Assembly: GCA_964547415.1 (NCBI GenBank)
Contig: CAZJNX010000152.1
Span: 1 to 11,643, forward strand
Length of the DNA stretch: 11,643 bases
Direction of reading: 5' to 3'
Source of the DNA: CAZJNX01 sp964547415
GTDB taxonomy: Bacteria > Pseudomonadota > Alphaproteobacteria > Rhizobiales > Amorphaceae
Part shown: piece by piece, positions 1 through 6,194 of the stretch
Layout: every line of letters starts with the position of its first letter
Numbering within the stretch: the first letter of the stretch is position 1
Position numbers and translations under genes: made by a program
Notes under the pieces: model-generated
Databases searched by the model: none
What the model was told of the DNA's origin: nothing
Seen by the model: only the letters and a program-made list of their open reading frames with translations

Positions 1-567
1 CGGGACGTGTCGGTCGCCGGCGGGACCCTGTCGGCGACCGCGGTGACCTGCCGCTACGCGGTGATGGTGACGCTCCTCGACGAGCGCCCGGGGGGGCTCG
101 ACCTCGTGAACCTGTTCGGCGCCGCCGCGCCCCTGTCGCGCGACGGCGCCCTCCTCCTCGGGCGCATGGGCCCGCGGACGATCGAGCCCGACGAGGTGAA
201 GTTCGCCGCCGGAACGCCCGACCTCGAGGACCTCGACCGGCCCGGCGGCCGCGTCGACCTCGACCGGTCCATCGCGCGGGAACTCGCCGAGGAGACCGGC
301 CTCGAGGCGGCCGATGCCACCCCCGCCCCCCGCTACGTCGTGGCGCGGGAGGGGCCGTACCTCGCGGTCGTGCGGCCCCTCGTCTTCCCGCTGACGGCGG
401 ACGCCCTCGGCGAGCGGGCCAGGACCTTCCTCGCGGGCGAGCGGGATCCGGAGCTGTCGGACGTCGCCCTCGTGCGGCGCCCGGACGATGCGGCGCTCGC
501 CGACGCCGCCCCCCTCGTCGTTCCGCTGGTGCGGGCGCTCCTCGGGAGCCGCGACCTCACAGGATGA
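1..567 (+). CDS. NUDIX hydrolase-like protein, 5'-partial
   Basis: The reading frame is open from the window edge, so the true start is probably upstream; a GTG at 7 is the first possible start inside and would give 186 residues. Seen (numbered from that GTG): an NLFGA segment at 35-39, a strand followed by the turn AAGTPD (67-72), then RELAEETGL (91-99), which matches the second half of the Nudix box (REUxEExGU) that binds the metal and pyrophosphate. The first half (G-x5-E) is degenerate: the positions expected for G and E hold D77 and V83. NUDIX enzymes hydrolyse nucleoside diphosphates linked to another group; the substrate cannot be told here. The TGA stop (565-567) overlaps the 3' end of the convergent RTX gene by 11 bp. 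I recall similar alphaproteobacterial proteins annotated as NUDIX hydrolases of about 200-230 residues, consistent with a short missing N-terminus. Confidence 0.7.
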   Translation, partial: RDVSVAGGTLSATAVTCRYAVMVTLLDERPGGLDLVNLFGAAAPLSRDGALLLGRMGPRTIEPDEVKFAAGTPDLEDLDRPGGRVDLDRSIARELAEETGLEAADATPAPRYVVAREGPYLAVVRPLVFPLTADALGERARTFLAGERDPELSDVALVRRPDDAALADAAPLVVPLVRALLGSRDLTG

Positions 568-2665
568 GGTCGGGGATGCCGCGGGGCACCTCGACGAGGA
601 GGAAGAGGTCGGCCCGGCCGTCCCCGTCCCGGTCCATCTCCACCCGCTGCGTGCGGGCGTCCCAGCGCATCTCGCCGGCCGTCCCGGAAAAGGGCGCGAG
701 GCCGCGCCAGTCGAACGGGTCGTCCCGCGTCGTGGTCGTGTCGGCGTCGATCCCCGAAAGGTCGATCGCGTCCCGCCCGTCGAACTCCCCGATCGTGTCG
801 GTCCGGCGCGGACGGCCCGACAGGTCGCCCGCTTCCTCGAAGAGGAACGTGTCCCCGCCCGGGCCGCCGAACAGGACGTCCCTGCCCGGCCCGCCGTCGA
901 TGACGTCCGACCCGTGCCCGCCGTCGATGCGGTCGTTCCCCCGGCCGCCCGACAGGCGGTTGGCGCCCTCGTCCCCCTCGATCCGGTCGCGCCCGTCGGA
1001 GCCGACGACGTCCTCCACGCCCCGGTAGCGGTCGCCCGCGGCATCGCCCCGGCGTCCCCGGCCGGCGAGATCGACGACGACGCCGCCCGACGCGGATGCG
1101 TAGGAGACCGTGTCCTGCCCGGGGCCGCCCACGTGCAGGTCCCGCCCCGCGCCCCCTTCCAGCACGTCGTCCCCGCGGTTCCCCTCGAGGCGGTCGTCGC
1201 CGTCGCCGCCGGCGAGCCCGTCGTCGCCGCCGCCGCCCTTCAGCCGGTCGTTGCCCCCGCCACCGGCGAGGGTGTCCGACCCGCCCTGCCCGAACAGCCG
1301 GTCGCGGCCCGGCCCGCCCGACAGCGCGTCGTCGCCGCCCCGGCCCCGGATGACGTCGTCGCCCCGTTTCCCGTCGATGACGTCGTCCCGCGCCCCTCCC
1401 TCGATCGTGTCGTCCCGGCGTGTCCCCTCGCGCGCGCCCCCGCCGCCTCCGCCCCCCTCGAGGTCGAACGCGGGCAGGAGCGCGATGCGGTCGGCGCGCG
1501 CGGGCGTCGAGACGGTGAGATCCTCGCCGATCCGGTAGGCGACGTGATCGGTGAAGCGGCCCTCGTCCTCGAAGGCGACGAGCTGCAGGTCGGTGAGCGT
1601 GGCGAGTTCCGGAAAGCCGGCGAACACCAGCCGGTCGGCCGGGTCCGCGAGGTTGACGAACCAGCTCCCGCTCGCCTCGGGCAGGATCACCACCACGTCG
1701 GCCTCGCCGTCGGGCTGCCCGGGCGTGCCCGGGATGCTGATGCGGGTCCCGTCGGGCGCGATGACGCTCGTGGGCGGCGCCCCTGCAGTCCCGCCGGTGC
1801 CGATGCCGCCGCCGTTGCGGCCGGTGACGAAGGCGATGTCCGCGCGGAGGCCGAGGTCGAGGCTCTCGCCCGCGAGGACCACGTCGTCCGTGTCGCCGGG
1901 CGCCTCGTCGAAGCGGCGCGGGCGGGGGACGGTCGCCGTGGCGAGCGCGTCGCCGATGTCGACGAGCCCGGCCGGCACCTCCGGCAGGCCGAGGTCCTCC
2001 GGCCGGGCGTAGACGAGGCCGCCGCGCGCCTCGAGGTCGGCGAGGGTGAGGTCCATCGTCAGGACGTACTGGTCGGCGATGTCCGTCGGCGACCAGTCGA
2101 TCTTGATGCGCTCGTCGAGGGGGGTGAAGGTCCAGCGCACGGCGACGGCGTCCGGATCGTCGGCGACGAGGATCCGGTCGCGCTCCGGATCGAAGTCGGC
2201 GAGCCAGACCGAGGCCGCGCCCTCCTCCCGGATCAGGTAGACGTCGTGGCCTGGGCCGCTGCGCACGATCCCCTTCGAGCCGCTGCGGATCTCGATGACG
2301 TCGTCGCCCCCGCCCGTGTCGATCGCCCAGACCCATCGCGCCGGGTTGTCGGGGTAGGGCCCCTCGAGCACCGCGTAGGCGTTCTCCATGACGTCGGCCC
2401 GCGTGTGGGGGGCGTCCTGGTCGTTCCCGTCGAAGAAGCGGATCGCCTCGATCTCCGGCAGGAGGCCGTCGTAGGGCGGGTCGACGACGGGCGGCGGCTC
2501 CTCCTCCCCCGGCGGCCGCGGCAGGGGCCCGCCCGGCACGACCGGGTCCACGGGCTCCGGTCCGGGGGAGCCGGGCCGGGTCGTTGGACGCTCGGCCGGG
2601 TCGCCGATCAGGAGATCGCTCGGCTCGTCCGTCATGGGCGACAGGATCGGGGCGGGGTCGCGCAT
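557..2665 (-). CDS. RTX (hemolysin-type) calcium-binding protein with serralysin-like C-terminus
   Basis: Starting at the ATG at 2665 the protein has 702 residues; an upstream GTG (2719) and a downstream ATG (2635) are alternatives, and no start has a strong ribosome site. Numbered from the GTG: a proline/acid-rich linker (41-82); an unassigned N-terminal half (about 83-420); a Gly run (422-428); glycine-rich nonapeptides of the GGxGxDxUx type in two blocks (about 437-530 and 573-625), split by DTVSYASASGGVVVDLAG (536-553), an insert typical of serralysin-family RTX domains; then DTIGEF, AIDLSGID and a C-terminal MDRDGDGRADLFLLV segment resembling Peptidase_M10_C. RTX repeats bind Ca2+ and fold outside the cell after type I secretion through an uncleaved C-terminal signal; I infer export, but no ABC/MFP/OMP secretion genes are here. 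No HExxH protease motif is present, so it is not a complete metalloprotease. Function unknown: adhesin, surface protein or enzyme with an unrecognised domain. Confidence 0.88.
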   Translation of the reverse strand: MRDPAPILSPMTDEPSDLLIGDPAERPTTRPGSPGPEPVDPVVPGGPLPRPPGEEEPPPVVDPPYDGLLPEIEAIRFFDGNDQDAPHTRADVMENAYAVLEGPYPDNPARWVWAIDTGGGDDVIEIRSGSKGIVRSGPGHDVYLIREEGAASVWLADFDPERDRILVADDPDAVAVRWTFTPLDERIKIDWSPTDIADQYVLTMDLTLADLEARGGLVYARPEDLGLPEVPAGLVDIGDALATATVPRPRRFDEAPGDTDDVVLAGESLDLGLRADIAFVTGRNGGGIGTGGTAGAPPTSVIAPDGTRISIPGTPGQPDGEADVVVILPEASGSWFVNLADPADRLVFAGFPELATLTDLQLVAFEDEGRFTDHVAYRIGEDLTVSTPARADRIALLPAFDLEGGGGGGGAREGTRRDDTIEGGARDDVIDGKRGDDVIRGRGGDDALSGGPGRDRLFGQGGSDTLAGGGGNDRLKGGGGDDGLAGGDGDDRLEGNRGDDVLEGGAGRDLHVGGPGQDTVSYASASGGVVVDLAGRGRRGDAAGDRYRGVEDVVGSDGRDRIEGDEGANRLSGGRGNDRIDGGHGSDVIDGGPGRDVLFGGPGGDTFLFEEAGDLSGRPRRTDTIGEFDGRDAIDLSGIDADTTTTRDDPFDWRGLAPFSGTAGEMRWDARTQRVEMDRDGDGRADLFLLVEVPRGIPDLIL

Positions 2666-2857
2666 CGTCTCGCCGTCTGGTCGAAGGTCGCTCGGAAGAC
2701 CAGGACCGGCCGGCGGCACGCCCGACCCGCACCCGATCGCCGACGACTACAGGTTGGCTGTGTCGAAGCTGTGGCGTCGTGCCGGTTGCCGCTTGACGGG
2801 CGGCGCCGCCTTGCGCGTGACTGGGGCCGGCACCCACGGTCCCGCGGAGGAGACGTC
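2666..2857. promoter_or_regulatory. Divergent intergenic region, RTX gene / phzF-like gene
   Basis: The 192 bp between the proposed RTX start (minus) and the PhzF start (plus) must carry the promoters of both genes. A TTGACG hexamer at 2793-2798 resembles a -35 box for the plus strand, but no good -10 follows at 16-18 bp. An inverted repeat CTGGTC-N15-GACCAG (2677-2682 / 2698-2703) lies just upstream of the proposed RTX ATG and could be an operator or a 5'-UTR hairpin. If the RTX gene starts at the GTG at 2719 instead, this repeat is inside the coding sequence. No confident promoter call is possible. Confidence 0.3.
2846..2852 (+). promoter_or_regulatory. Strong ribosome binding site of the PhzF gene
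   Basis: GGAGGAG lies 5 nt before the ATG at 2858. It fixes the start of the PhzF protein and excludes the much longer open frame that runs in from upstream antisense to the RTX gene. Confidence 0.85.
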
Positions 2858-3766
2858 ATGGCCGACCTCGCCTACGAGATCCTCGACGTCTTCACCGAGA
2901 CGCGCTTCGAGGGCAACCCGCTCGCCGTCGTCCACGGGGCGGACGGCCTGTCGGACCGGGCGATGCAGGCGATCGCGGCCGAGTTCAACCTGTCGGAGAC
3001 CGTATTCGTCCGCACCGCCGAGGGCGCCCACCACACGGCGAGCCTGCGGATCTTCACCCCGACGCGGGAGCTGCCCTTCGCCGGGCACCCGACGGTGGGG
3101 GCGGCCGTCGCCCTCTACCTGCAGCGCATCGCCTCGGGTGCGCCGGACACGCCGGCGGTCCTCGTCCTGGAGGAGAAGGTGGGGCCGGTGCGCGCCGTCG
3201 TCTCCCCGGCGGGGGAGGGGCGGGCGCGGGCCGAGTTCGACGTGCCGCGCCGTCCCGAGCTCGCCCATGCCGCGCCGGAGGCCGCGCGCGTCGCCCGGGC
3301 CCTGTCCCTCGCGCCCCACGAGGTGGGCGGCCACCTGCCCGTCGCGGTGGCGAGCGCGGGCGTTCCGTTCACCTTCGTCCCGGTGACCGGGCTCGAGGCC
3401 CTCGCCCGCGCCCGGCCCGACCCGGCCCTCTTCGCGGAGACCTTCGAGGCGGACCACGCGTCCGTCTACCTGGTGGCGCCCGGCCCGGTGGACGGCGGCG
3501 CCGATTACCGGGCGCGCATGTTCGCCCCGCTCATGGGGGTCGCGGAGGATCCGGCGACCGGCTCGGCCGCCGCCGCCTTCGCCGCCGTCCTCCTCGGCTA
3601 CGGCCACTTGCCGGACGGGGAGCACGTGCGCCGCATCGCGCAAGGGGTGGAGATGGGCCGTCCGTCGCAGATCGTGCTGGAGATCTCGGTGGAGGGCGGC
3701 GCGCTCCACGCCGTGCGGCTCGGCGGGGCGGCCGTGCGGGTGGCGGCGGGCACGCTCTTCGCCTGA
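2858..3766 (+). CDS. PhzF family phenazine biosynthesis-like isomerase/epimerase
   Basis: A 302-residue protein, the usual length for PhzF/DapF-like proteins of the diaminopimelate epimerase fold. Seen: the N-terminal YEILDVFTETRFEGNPLAVV (6-25), NLSETVFV (44-51) with E47 at the place of the catalytic glutamate of PhzF, the first-lobe loop LPFAGHPTVG (72-81), and the second-lobe EDPATGSAAAAF (230-241), all hallmarks of the family. Members are cytoplasmic two-lobed enzymes; PhzF itself isomerises trans-2,3-dihydro-3-hydroxyanthranilate, but most homologues have no assigned substrate. No other phenazine genes are nearby, so phenazine synthesis should not be assumed. The start is set by the GGAGGAG site 5 nt upstream. 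The gene stands alone on this strand, and its stop is 4 bp from the stop of the convergent transporter gene. Confidence 0.93.
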   Translation: MADLAYEILDVFTETRFEGNPLAVVHGADGLSDRAMQAIAAEFNLSETVFVRTAEGAHHTASLRIFTPTRELPFAGHPTVGAAVALYLQRIASGAPDTPAVLVLEEKVGPVRAVVSPAGEGRARAEFDVPRRPELAHAAPEAARVARALSLAPHEVGGHLPVAVASAGVPFTFVPVTGLEALARARPDPALFAETFEADHASVYLVAPGPVDGGADYRARMFAPLMGVAEDPATGSAAAAFAAVLLGYGHLPDGEHVRRIAQGVEMGRPSQIVLEISVEGGALHAVRLGGAAVRVAAGTLFA

Positions 3767-3775
3767 TCCGTCAGG
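3762..3775. terminator. Small hairpin over two convergent stop codons
   Basis: CCTGA-TCCG-TCAGG forms a perfect 5-bp stem with a 4-nt loop. The left arm contains the TGA stop of the PhzF gene, and the right arm contains, on the other strand, the TGA stop of the TauE gene. The symmetry would serve both directions, but there is no T-tract on either side, so this is at best a weak bidirectional terminator and may be chance. Confidence 0.2.
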
Positions 3776-4604
3776 AGAGGCCGCGCACGATCAACAGGAC
3801 GCCGATCGCCATCAGGGCGAGGAGGATGACGAGGCGGAAGGTGCGCCCCGGGATCCGCCCCCGCAGGAACGCCCCGGTGCGCATCCCCGCGAACAGCGGG
3901 ACCAGGGCCAGGAGGGACATGACGAACTCCGTCGCCCCCAGCACGCCGAAGACGGCGAGGGAGGCGAAGTAGGGCAGCGTCACGATCACGTAGTAGCTCG
4001 CGACGGTGGACACGAACTCGTCCTTCCCGAGGTCCAGCGCGACGAGGTAGGGCACCACCGTCGGCCCGTAGAACGACGTGATGCCGCCCACGACGCCGGT
4101 GACCGCCCCCACCGCCGCGCTGGTGGCCGGCTCGACGGCCGGCCTGGGCCGCGGCAGGCGGATGCCGAAAAGCTGCACCACGGCGATCCCGATGAGGACG
4201 GCGCCCACCACCGCGTCGAGCCCCTCGCCGCTCGCCTGCGACAGGATCCACGCGCCCACGGCGGAGGCGAGGACGGTGGTGAGCACGAGCGGCCAGAAGC
4301 GAACGATCGTGCGCCGCCAGGCCCCGCTCGCCTGGACGAGGTTGGAGGTGAAGATGGGCGCGGCCATGATGGCGATCGCCGTCGCCGGCGCCATGACGAG
4401 CGTCATGATCGGCACCGTGACGAGGGGCAGGCCGAAACCGATCGTCCCCTTCACGATGCCGCCCAGGAACATGGCGACGGCGATGACGGTGGCGTCGAGG
4501 AACCCGAAGTCGGAGAGTTGCGTGGCTGTCCTCCCGGGGGCGCGGCCGGGGCGGACGCCGCCGGCGGGGCGACGAGGAAAGGCCGCCCGCCACGTCCGGG
4601 TCAA
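3771..4604 (-). CDS. TauE/SafE family (sulfite exporter-type) membrane permease
   Basis: The open frame from a TTG at 4604 gives 277 residues; the first ~27 are Arg/Pro-rich and look non-coding. The protein is strongly hydrophobic, with about eight predicted transmembrane segments (roughly 37-57, 60-84, 102-123, 128-147, 163-183, 196-222, 226-242, 257-274). It shows the duplicated TauE/SafE half-motifs: GGIVKGTIGFGLPL (48-61) early in the first half, and GVVGGITSFYGPTVVPYLV (170-188) in the second. The family moves small anions or sulfur-containing organic acids (sulfite, sulfoacetate, taurine-related compounds) across the inner membrane; the substrate here is unknown. The only ATG near the N-terminus (codon 45) falls inside the first membrane segment and is unlikely. 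A GGGAGG site sits 6 nt before an ACG codon at 4523-4521, which would give a normal 250-residue protein; see findings. It is convergent with the PhzF gene and divergent from the FAH-family gene. Confidence 0.88.
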   Translation of the reverse strand: MTRTWRAAFPRRPAGGVRPGRAPGRTATQLSDFGFLDATVIAVAMFLGGIVKGTIGFGLPLVTVPIMTLVMAPATAIAIMAAPIFTSNLVQASGAWRRTIVRFWPLVLTTVLASAVGAWILSQASGEGLDAVVGAVLIGIAVVQLFGIRLPRPRPAVEPATSAAVGAVTGVVGGITSFYGPTVVPYLVALDLGKDEFVSTVASYYVIVTLPYFASLAVFGVLGATEFVMSLLALVPLFAGMRTGAFLRGRIPGRTFRLVILLALMAIGVLLIVRGLS

Positions 4605-4693
4605 CGCCCGCGGGCGCAGATCCCGTCTGCACGAGCGCGCCCCGCGTTGGTGGCGCCGCCCCGCCGTGTTACGGGCCCGACCGGAGGAACCCC
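4605..4693. promoter_or_regulatory. Divergent intergenic region, TauE gene / FAH-family operon
   Basis: This spacer (extending left to 4524 if the transporter starts at the ACG codon) must hold the promoter of the two-gene catabolic operon and that of the transporter. It contains a perfect short inverted repeat GCAGA-N5-TCTGC (4616-4620 / 4626-4630), a possible operator. No sigma-70-like pair stands out. The plus-strand ribosome site GGAGGA is at 4683-4688. Confidence 0.3.
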
Positions 4694-5407
4694 TTGCGAG
4701 AGCACCGAATGGCCGACTTCGTCCTGCCGCCGCCGCCCGTCCCGTCCCTCGCCGTCGCGGGGGAGGGGCGGCGCTTTCCCGTCCGCCGGGTGTTCTGCGT
4801 CGGCCGAAACTACGCCGCCCACGCCCGCGAGATGGGCCGCGACCCGGACCGGGAGCCGCCGTTCTTCTTCATGAAGCCGGCCGACGCCGTCCTCGACGCG
4901 GACGAGACCGTGCCCTACCCGCCCGACACCGCGGACCTGCAGTACGAGGGGGAGTTCGTGGTCGCCCTCGGCGCGGGCGGGCGGGACGTGCCGGAGGCGG
5001 CGGCGGCGGCGCTGGTCTGGGGGGAGGGGATCGGCATCGACCTCACCCGGCGGGACCTGCAGGCCACCGCCAAGGCCCTCGCCCGCCCCTGGGACCTCGC
5101 CAAGGGCTTCGACGCCTCGGCCGTCGTCGGCCCGCTCCGCCCCCTCGGCGGCGCCGTGCCCCGCGCTGCGGGCCGGATCGCGACGGCGGTGAACGGCGAG
5201 GTGCGCCAGGAGGCGGACCTTGCCGACATGATCTGGACGGTGCCGGAGATGATCGCGATCCTGTCGCGCACCGTCGCCCTCGCGCCGGGCGACCTCCTGT
5301 TCACCGGCACGCCCGCGGGGGTGGGGACGATCGTGCCCGGCGACCGGGTGACGGTCGCCGTCGAGGGGCTCGGGGAGATCGCCGTCACCATCGGCGGGAA
5401 GGAGTGA
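4694..5407 (+). CDS. Fumarylacetoacetate hydrolase family protein, fumarylpyruvate hydrolase-like
   Basis: Starting at TTG 4694 the protein has 237 residues; GGAGGA (4683-4688) ends 5 nt before that codon, which favours it over the in-frame ATG at 4709. It has the short FAH fold of the YcgM/NagK type (about 200-240 residues), not the ~420-residue eukaryotic-type FAH. Seen: VFCVGRNYAAHAREMG (33-48), FFFMKPADAV (57-66), LQYEGEFVVAL (82-92) with E85 and E87 as probable metal ligands, GIGIDLTRRDLQ (112-123) with D116 as the third acidic ligand, KGFD (137-140), and FTGTPAGVG (203-211). FAH-family enzymes use Mg2+ or Mn2+ to cleave a C-C bond in beta-diketo acids, for example fumarylpyruvate to fumarate and pyruvate. 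Its partner, starting 5 bp after this stop, is the matching cis-trans isomerase, which supports a role late in gentisate or homogentisate breakdown. Fumarylpyruvate is favoured by length but not proven. Confidence 0.9.
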   Translation: MREHRMADFVLPPPPVPSLAVAGEGRRFPVRRVFCVGRNYAAHAREMGRDPDREPPFFFMKPADAVLDADETVPYPPDTADLQYEGEFVVALGAGGRDVPEAAAAALVWGEGIGIDLTRRDLQATAKALARPWDLAKGFDASAVVGPLRPLGGAVPRAAGRIATAVNGEVRQEADLADMIWTVPEMIAILSRTVALAPGDLLFTGTPAGVGTIVPGDRVTVAVEGLGEIAVTIGGKE

Positions 5408-5412
5408 CAGGG

Positions 5413-6066
5413 ATGACCACGCTGCCGATCCTCCACGGCTACTTCCGCTCGTCCACCTCCACGCGGGTGCGCGCGGCCCTCAACTTCAAGGGCATCGACT
5501 ACCACTACGAGGCGCTCCCCTTGCGCGAGGGTGCCCAGAAGCGGGCGGCCTACCTCGCCCTCAACCCGCAGGGGCTGGTGCCGACCCTCGTGATGCCGGA
5601 CGGGGTGGCGATCTCCCAGTCCCTCGCCATCGTCGAGTACCTGGAGGAGACGGTGCCCGAGCCGCCCCTCCTGCCCGCGGACCCGGCGGGGCGGGCGCGG
5701 GTGCGCTCCCTCGCTCTCGCCATCGCCTGCGAGGTCCACCCGCTCAACAACCTCAAGGTCCTCAACCACCTGAGGGCCACCTTCGGGGCCGACGACGCGG
5801 CGGTGGCCGCCTGGTTCCGCCACTTCGTCGCCGAGACCTTCGGCCCCCTCGAGACGCGCCTTGCCGGCGAGCCGGCAACCGGCCGCTTCTGCCACGGCGA
5901 CCGGCCGGGCCTTGCCGACCTGACCCTGTTCGCCCAGGTCCTCAACAACCGCCGGTTCGACGTGGACATGGGCCCCTACCCGACCATCCGGCGCATCCAC
6001 GAGGCGTGCCTCGAGATCCCCGCCTTCGTGAAGGCGATGCCGGAGAACCAGCCAGACGCCGAATAG
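5413..6066 (+). CDS. maiA: Maleylacetoacetate / maleylpyruvate isomerase (zeta-class GST fold)
   Basis: 217 residues, a normal length. Seen: a thioredoxin-like N-terminal domain with YFRSSTSTRVRAALNFKGI (10-28), the cis-proline strand NPQGLVPTLV (51-60), the glutathione-contacting SQSLAIVEYLEE (68-79), then a helical C-terminal domain with the zeta-class signature EVHPLNNLKVLNHL (107-120), DLTLFAQVLNNRRFDVD (169-185) and the terminal NQPDA (212-216). The enzyme uses glutathione to isomerise maleylacetoacetate or maleylpyruvate to the fumaryl form. The usual SSCxWR active-site stretch is SSTSTR here: the serine is kept while Cys and Trp are replaced, as in bacterial maleylpyruvate isomerases I recall. 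AAGGAG at 5399-5404 is its ribosome site, 8 nt upstream. It is the second gene of the operon and would act before the hydrolase encoded upstream. I am sure of the family; the choice between the two substrates is open. Confidence 0.9.
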   Translation: MTTLPILHGYFRSSTSTRVRAALNFKGIDYHYEALPLREGAQKRAAYLALNPQGLVPTLVMPDGVAISQSLAIVEYLEETVPEPPLLPADPAGRARVRSLALAIACEVHPLNNLKVLNHLRATFGADDAAVAAWFRHFVAETFGPLETRLAGEPATGRFCHGDRPGLADLTLFAQVLNNRRFDVDMGPYPTIRRIHEACLEIPAFVKAMPENQPDAE

Positions 6067-6072
6067 CCGCCG

Positions 6073-6194
6073 TCAGCCCGCGGGGTTGAGGTCGCACACG
6101 ACGGCGGTCGCCGGCTCCTCGCCGCGGTTGAAGAACCAGTGGTCCGTCGTCTCGTCCTCCAGGATCGCGACCGCGTCGTCCGCGCCGTAGGTCC
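6073..6194 (-). pseudogene. 3' fragment of a gene, probably cupin-like, 5' end lost
   Basis: Reading leftward from about 6192 to the TGA at 6075-6073 gives roughly 39 residues: YGADDAVAILEDE, then TTDHWFFNRGEEPATA, then VVCDLNPAG and stop. The HWFFNRGEEPA segment looks like the last strands of a cupin domain (…H-x-W/Y-x-N-x-G-x-x-P…). Upstream (right of about 6192) the frame stays open for about 165 bases but reads as arginine-rich nonsense antisense to the LysR gene, and it holds no ATG, GTG or TTG. The coding signal therefore stops abruptly where the LysR signal begins. Its stop is 6 bp after the stop of the isomerase gene, convergent with it. The cupin assignment rests on few residues and is tentative; that it is a broken gene end is more secure. 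Confidence 0.5.

Noticed and set aside
854..1429. Repeated short units resembling a repeat array
   Set aside because: The periodicity is that of 27-bp units coding for RTX nonapeptides, with variable sequence and no fixed spacers, so it is not a CRISPR array or a tandem DNA satellite.
333..2837. 834-codon minus-strand open frame overlapping the RTX gene
   Set aside because: Product is Arg/Gly/Pro-rich nonsense with no domain; it is the frame-shifted shadow of the RTX coding sequence.
488..2857. Very long plus-strand open frame antisense to the RTX gene, continuing in frame into the PhzF gene (over 1000 codons in total)
   Set aside because: The GC-rich Gly/Asp codons of RTX repeats (GGC, GAC) read as GCC and GTC on the other strand and rarely make stops. 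The translated product is low-complexity Val/Pro/Arg/Asp, and the real PhzF start has its own strong ribosome site at 2846-2852.
2858..3766. Phenazine biosynthesis role for the PhzF-family gene
   Set aside because: No other phz genes are present; PhzF-like proteins are widespread in organisms that make no phenazines.
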